Shown piece by piece: positions 14,180-16,080 of a stretch of 16,080 bases of DNA. The notes under the pieces are model-generated. The model was not told where the DNA came from. It searched no databases and was given only the letters and a program-made list of their open reading frames with translations. The DNA comes from Betaproteobacteria bacterium UBA6904 (GTDB lineage: Bacteria; Pseudomonadota; Gammaproteobacteria; Burkholderiales; SG8-39), in NCBI GenBank assembly GCA_002451175.1, contig DKBI01000143.1, forward strand, positions 24,211 through 40,290, given 5' to 3'. The stretch's first letter is position 1; every line of letters starts with the position of its first letter. The position numbers were made by a program, and so were the translations under genes.

Positions 14180-15930
14180 GCCTGGGTCGCGAACTGAATG
14201 CGATGCAGCTTGGCGTAGACGCCGTCGCGCGCGAGCAGCTCGGCATGCGTGCCCGATTCGACGATTCGCCCGCGCTCCAGAACGACGATGCGGTCCGCCC
14301 GCTCGATCGTCGACAGCCGGTGCGCGATCACGATCGTCGTTCGGCCGCGCATCAGCACCTCGAGCGCCGCCTGGACGAGCCGCTCCGACTCGGAGTCGAG
14401 CGCCGAGGTTGCCTCGTCGAGGATCAGCACCGGCGCGTTCTTGAGCAGGGCGCGCGCAATCGCCAGCCGCTGGCGCTGTCCGCCGGAGAGGCGCAGTCCG
14501 TTCTCGCCGATCAGCGTGGCGAGGCCGTCGGGCGTCTGCCGGATGAAATCCATGGCGTGCGCGGCCTCGGCCGCCGCGATCACCTCGGCGTCCGTCGCGC
14601 CGCCCATGCGCCCATACGCGATGTTGGCGCGCACCGTATCGTTGAAGAGCACCACGTCCTGCGATACGAGCGCGAGATTGCTGCGCAGGCTTTCGAGTCC
14701 GAGATCCTGGAGATCGATCCCGTCCAGCAGAATCCGTCCGCTCGACGGCGCGTAGAAGCGCGGCAACAGGTTGACGAATGTCGTCTTGCCGCCTCCGGAG
14801 GTGCCGACCAGCGCCACGGTCTCCCCGGGCCGGATCGCGAGGCTGACGCCCTGCAATGCAGGCTCGGTGCGCGTCGCATACGTGAAGCTCACGTTGTCGT
14901 AGACGATTTCCCCGCGCGCGCGCGCAATGCGCTGCGTGCCCCGGTCTTCCTCGACCGGCGCGTCGATCATCCCGAACACGCTTTCCGCGGCGGCCAGCCC
15001 GCGCTGCAACGGCGCGTTCACGTCGGTCAGCCGCTTCAGCGGCGCGAGCAGCATCAGCATCGCCGTGATGAACGAAGCAAATTCCCCCGCCGTCGTCCGG
15101 TTGGCGAGCGATTGCTCGAGTGCGATGTAAACGATGATCGCCAGCGCCACGGAGGCGAGCAGCTGCGTGATCGGGACCGTGGCCGCCGCGGGCACCGTCT
15201 GGCGCATGTTGAAGCCGCGCAGCTTCTGATTGGCGCGCGCGAACCGCTGCTCTTCGTATTCCTGCCCGCCAAAGATCTTCACCACCCGCTGGCACTCGAT
15301 GGTTTCCTCCAGCACGTGCACGAGATCGCCCATCGCGTATTGCGCTTCGCGCGCCATGCGCCGCAGCCGCCGCGAGAACAGCCGCACGACGAGCGCGATC
15401 GCCGGACCGACGGCGAGGGCAATGAGCGTGAGTTTCCAGTTGAGGTAGAAGAGCCACCCCAGCAGGCCGATGACGGCGATCGAGTCCTTCACGACCACCG
15501 TCAGCACGGTCGTCGCGGCGGAGGTGACGCCGCCCACGTCGTAGGCGATGCGCGACAGCAGCACGCCGGAGCTGAAGTCGTCGAAGAAGCGCGTCGGCAG
15601 GCGCACCAGGCGCCCGAACATCGCCGCGCGCAGATCGAGGATGACGCGGTTTCCGACCCAGGCGATGAGATAGGACGAGGCAAAGCTGAGCAGGCCGCGC
15701 ACGAGCAGGATGCCCACCAGCGCGCCGGCGAGAACGAGCGGCGGCAGCACCGGCGTGCCGCCCTGGCCGAATCCGCCGTCGAGCAGCGGCTTCATGAGCG
15801 CCGGAAACAGCGGCTCCGTCGCGGCCGCAGCGACCATGCACAGGATGGACAGCCCGAACGCCCTGGCGTGCGGCCGCACGTACGACAGCAGCCGGACGTA
15901 CAGCGCGCGGCTGGCGCTCGCCTCGCTCAC
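14176..15930 (-). CDS. msbA: Lipid A export ATP-binding/permease protein MsbA
   Basis: MsbA is an inner-membrane homodimeric ABC exporter that flips lipid A-core from the cytoplasmic to the periplasmic leaflet. The 584-residue length is standard. The transmembrane domain has hydrophobic segments near residues 25-48, 64-92, 138-162, 165-185, 252-272 and 283-297. The nucleotide-binding domain has Walker A GTSGGGKTT (376-384), the Q-loop LVSQD (421-425), the signature LSGGQRQR (481-488), Walker B VLILDEATSALD (501-512) and the switch histidine in IAHRLS (535-540). The start is a GTG at 15930 that overlaps the stop of the upstream GT4 gene as GTGA; the 3' end forms another GTGA with the downstream GT4 gene. 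Related half-transporters share the motifs, but the glycosyltransferase and LPS neighbours support MsbA. Confidence 0.95.
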   Translation of the reverse strand: MSEASASRALYVRLLSYVRPHARAFGLSILCMVAAAATEPLFPALMKPLLDGGFGQGGTPVLPPLVLAGALVGILLVRGLLSFASSYLIAWVGNRVILDLRAAMFGRLVRLPTRFFDDFSSGVLLSRIAYDVGGVTSAATTVLTVVVKDSIAVIGLLGWLFYLNWKLTLIALAVGPAIALVVRLFSRRLRRMAREAQYAMGDLVHVLEETIECQRVVKIFGGQEYEEQRFARANQKLRGFNMRQTVPAAATVPITQLLASVALAIIVYIALEQSLANRTTAGEFASFITAMLMLLAPLKRLTDVNAPLQRGLAAAESVFGMIDAPVEEDRGTQRIARARGEIVYDNVSFTYATRTEPALQGVSLAIRPGETVALVGTSGGGKTTFVNLLPRFYAPSSGRILLDGIDLQDLGLESLRSNLALVSQDVVLFNDTVRANIAYGRMGGATDAEVIAAAEAAHAMDFIRQTPDGLATLIGENGLRLSGGQRQRLAIARALLKNAPVLILDEATSALDSESERLVQAALEVLMRGRTTIVIAHRLSTIERADRIVVLERGRIVESGTHAELLARDGVYAKLHRIQFATQA

Positions 15931-16080
15931 GTGCCGCCCGCCGTCAGCGTCGCGTAGAGATCCGCAAGCCGCGCCGCCATCACCGCCTCGCTGAAGGGTT
16001 CGGCGCTGGCGCGCGTCGCGGGCGCGAAGTTCTCGACGCGCAGGCGCTCGACCGCCTCGCGCAGGATTTCCGCCAGCCTG
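15927..16080 (-). CDS. C-terminal end of a probable GT4 glycosyltransferase (cut by window edge)
   Basis: Only the last 50 residues are visible, beginning RLAEILREAVERLRVENFAP and ending ARLADLYATLTAGGT. The helical, charged stretch followed by EPFSEAVMAARLADLYATL resembles the usual end of GT4 glycosyltransferases (a PFS-x-RMAxRLxxLY-like pattern). The stop TGA (15929-15927) overlaps the GTG start of msbA. No donor motif is visible, so the family call rests on this tail and on the context of a glycosyltransferase, msbA and glycosyltransferase block. Confidence 0.6.
   Translation of the reverse strand, partial: RLAEILREAVERLRVENFAPATRASAEPFSEAVMAARLADLYATLTAGGT

Noticed and set aside
14913..14925. 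Run of alternating CG inside msbA, a possible slippage or Z-DNA site
   Set aside because: It encodes in-frame Arg/Ala residues in the linker before the ATP-binding domain and is within expectation for DNA this GC-rich.
14180..15841. Upstream extension of the terminal GT4 frame through msbA (open for 927 codons in total)
   Set aside because: The extension is a different frame of the msbA sequence, with low-complexity Arg/Ala/Gly composition. The conserved glycosyltransferase N-terminus begins exactly at the GTG at 14179.
14203..15957. Plus-strand open frame of 584 codons opposite msbA
   Set aside because: The msbA strand carries every ABC transporter motif. The antisense product is rich in Arg, His, Gln and Asp without recognisable domains; its equal length to MsbA is a coincidence.
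1..16080. CRISPR arrays, tRNA genes, transposases or attachment sites
   Set aside because: No regularly spaced repeats, cloverleaf-like segments, transposase motifs or flanking direct repeats were seen on either strand; composition is even throughout.

Overview
This window looks like part of a lipopolysaccharide / surface-polysaccharide gene cluster from a high-GC Gram-negative bacterium. The outer-membrane signature is msbA (lipid A exporter) together with three GT9 (heptosyltransferase-type) genes, one of them of the WaaQ type. The strongly G/C-ending codons, dense gene packing and gene content fit a proteobacterium, most likely a betaproteobacterium. That placement is inferred from gene content and composition, not from a marker gene. 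No tRNA, rRNA, CRISPR array, insertion sequence or phage gene was seen.

Layout. (1) Positions 1-7716, minus strand, read right to left: class I SAM methyltransferase, GT9 glycosyltransferase, GT4 glycosyltransferase, AsnB-type amidotransferase, FkbM methyltransferase, WbpE-type sugar aminotransferase, RmlB (dTDP-glucose 4,6-dehydratase) and the first 29 codons of RmlA. Gaps are at most 45 bases and two junctions are 4-base ATGA overlaps, so this is very probably one operon that continues past the left edge (rmlD/rmlC would be expected there). (2) Positions 7717-7875: a 159-base divergent intergenic region, the only real noncoding stretch. It holds a perfect 12-base palindrome, a TATCAT box and a short reading frame with its own ribosome-binding site. 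(3) Positions 7876-13086, plus strand: GT2, GT4, CgeB-like glycosyltransferase, GT9, WaaQ-like GT9, again tightly packed. (4) Positions 13058-16080, minus strand: the end of a GT4 gene, msbA, and another GT4 gene, joined by two GTGA overlaps. The last gene of this block overlaps the last gene of block 3 tail to tail by 29 bases.

How the genes work together (inference). RmlA/RmlB make dTDP-4-keto-6-deoxyglucose, the usual route to dTDP-rhamnose. The WbpE-type aminotransferase would make an amino-sugar nucleotide, probably of the diacetamido-uronic acid type. The AsnB-type protein could amidate such a uronic acid, and the two methyltransferases could add methyl groups. The glycosyltransferases build the core oligosaccharide and/or O-chain on lipid A at the inner face of the cytoplasmic membrane, and MsbA flips the lipid A-core. 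I found no clear sign of a wholly new system. The most useful leads are the unusual sugar-modification set, the divergent regulatory region with its short reading frame, and several departures from family motifs.
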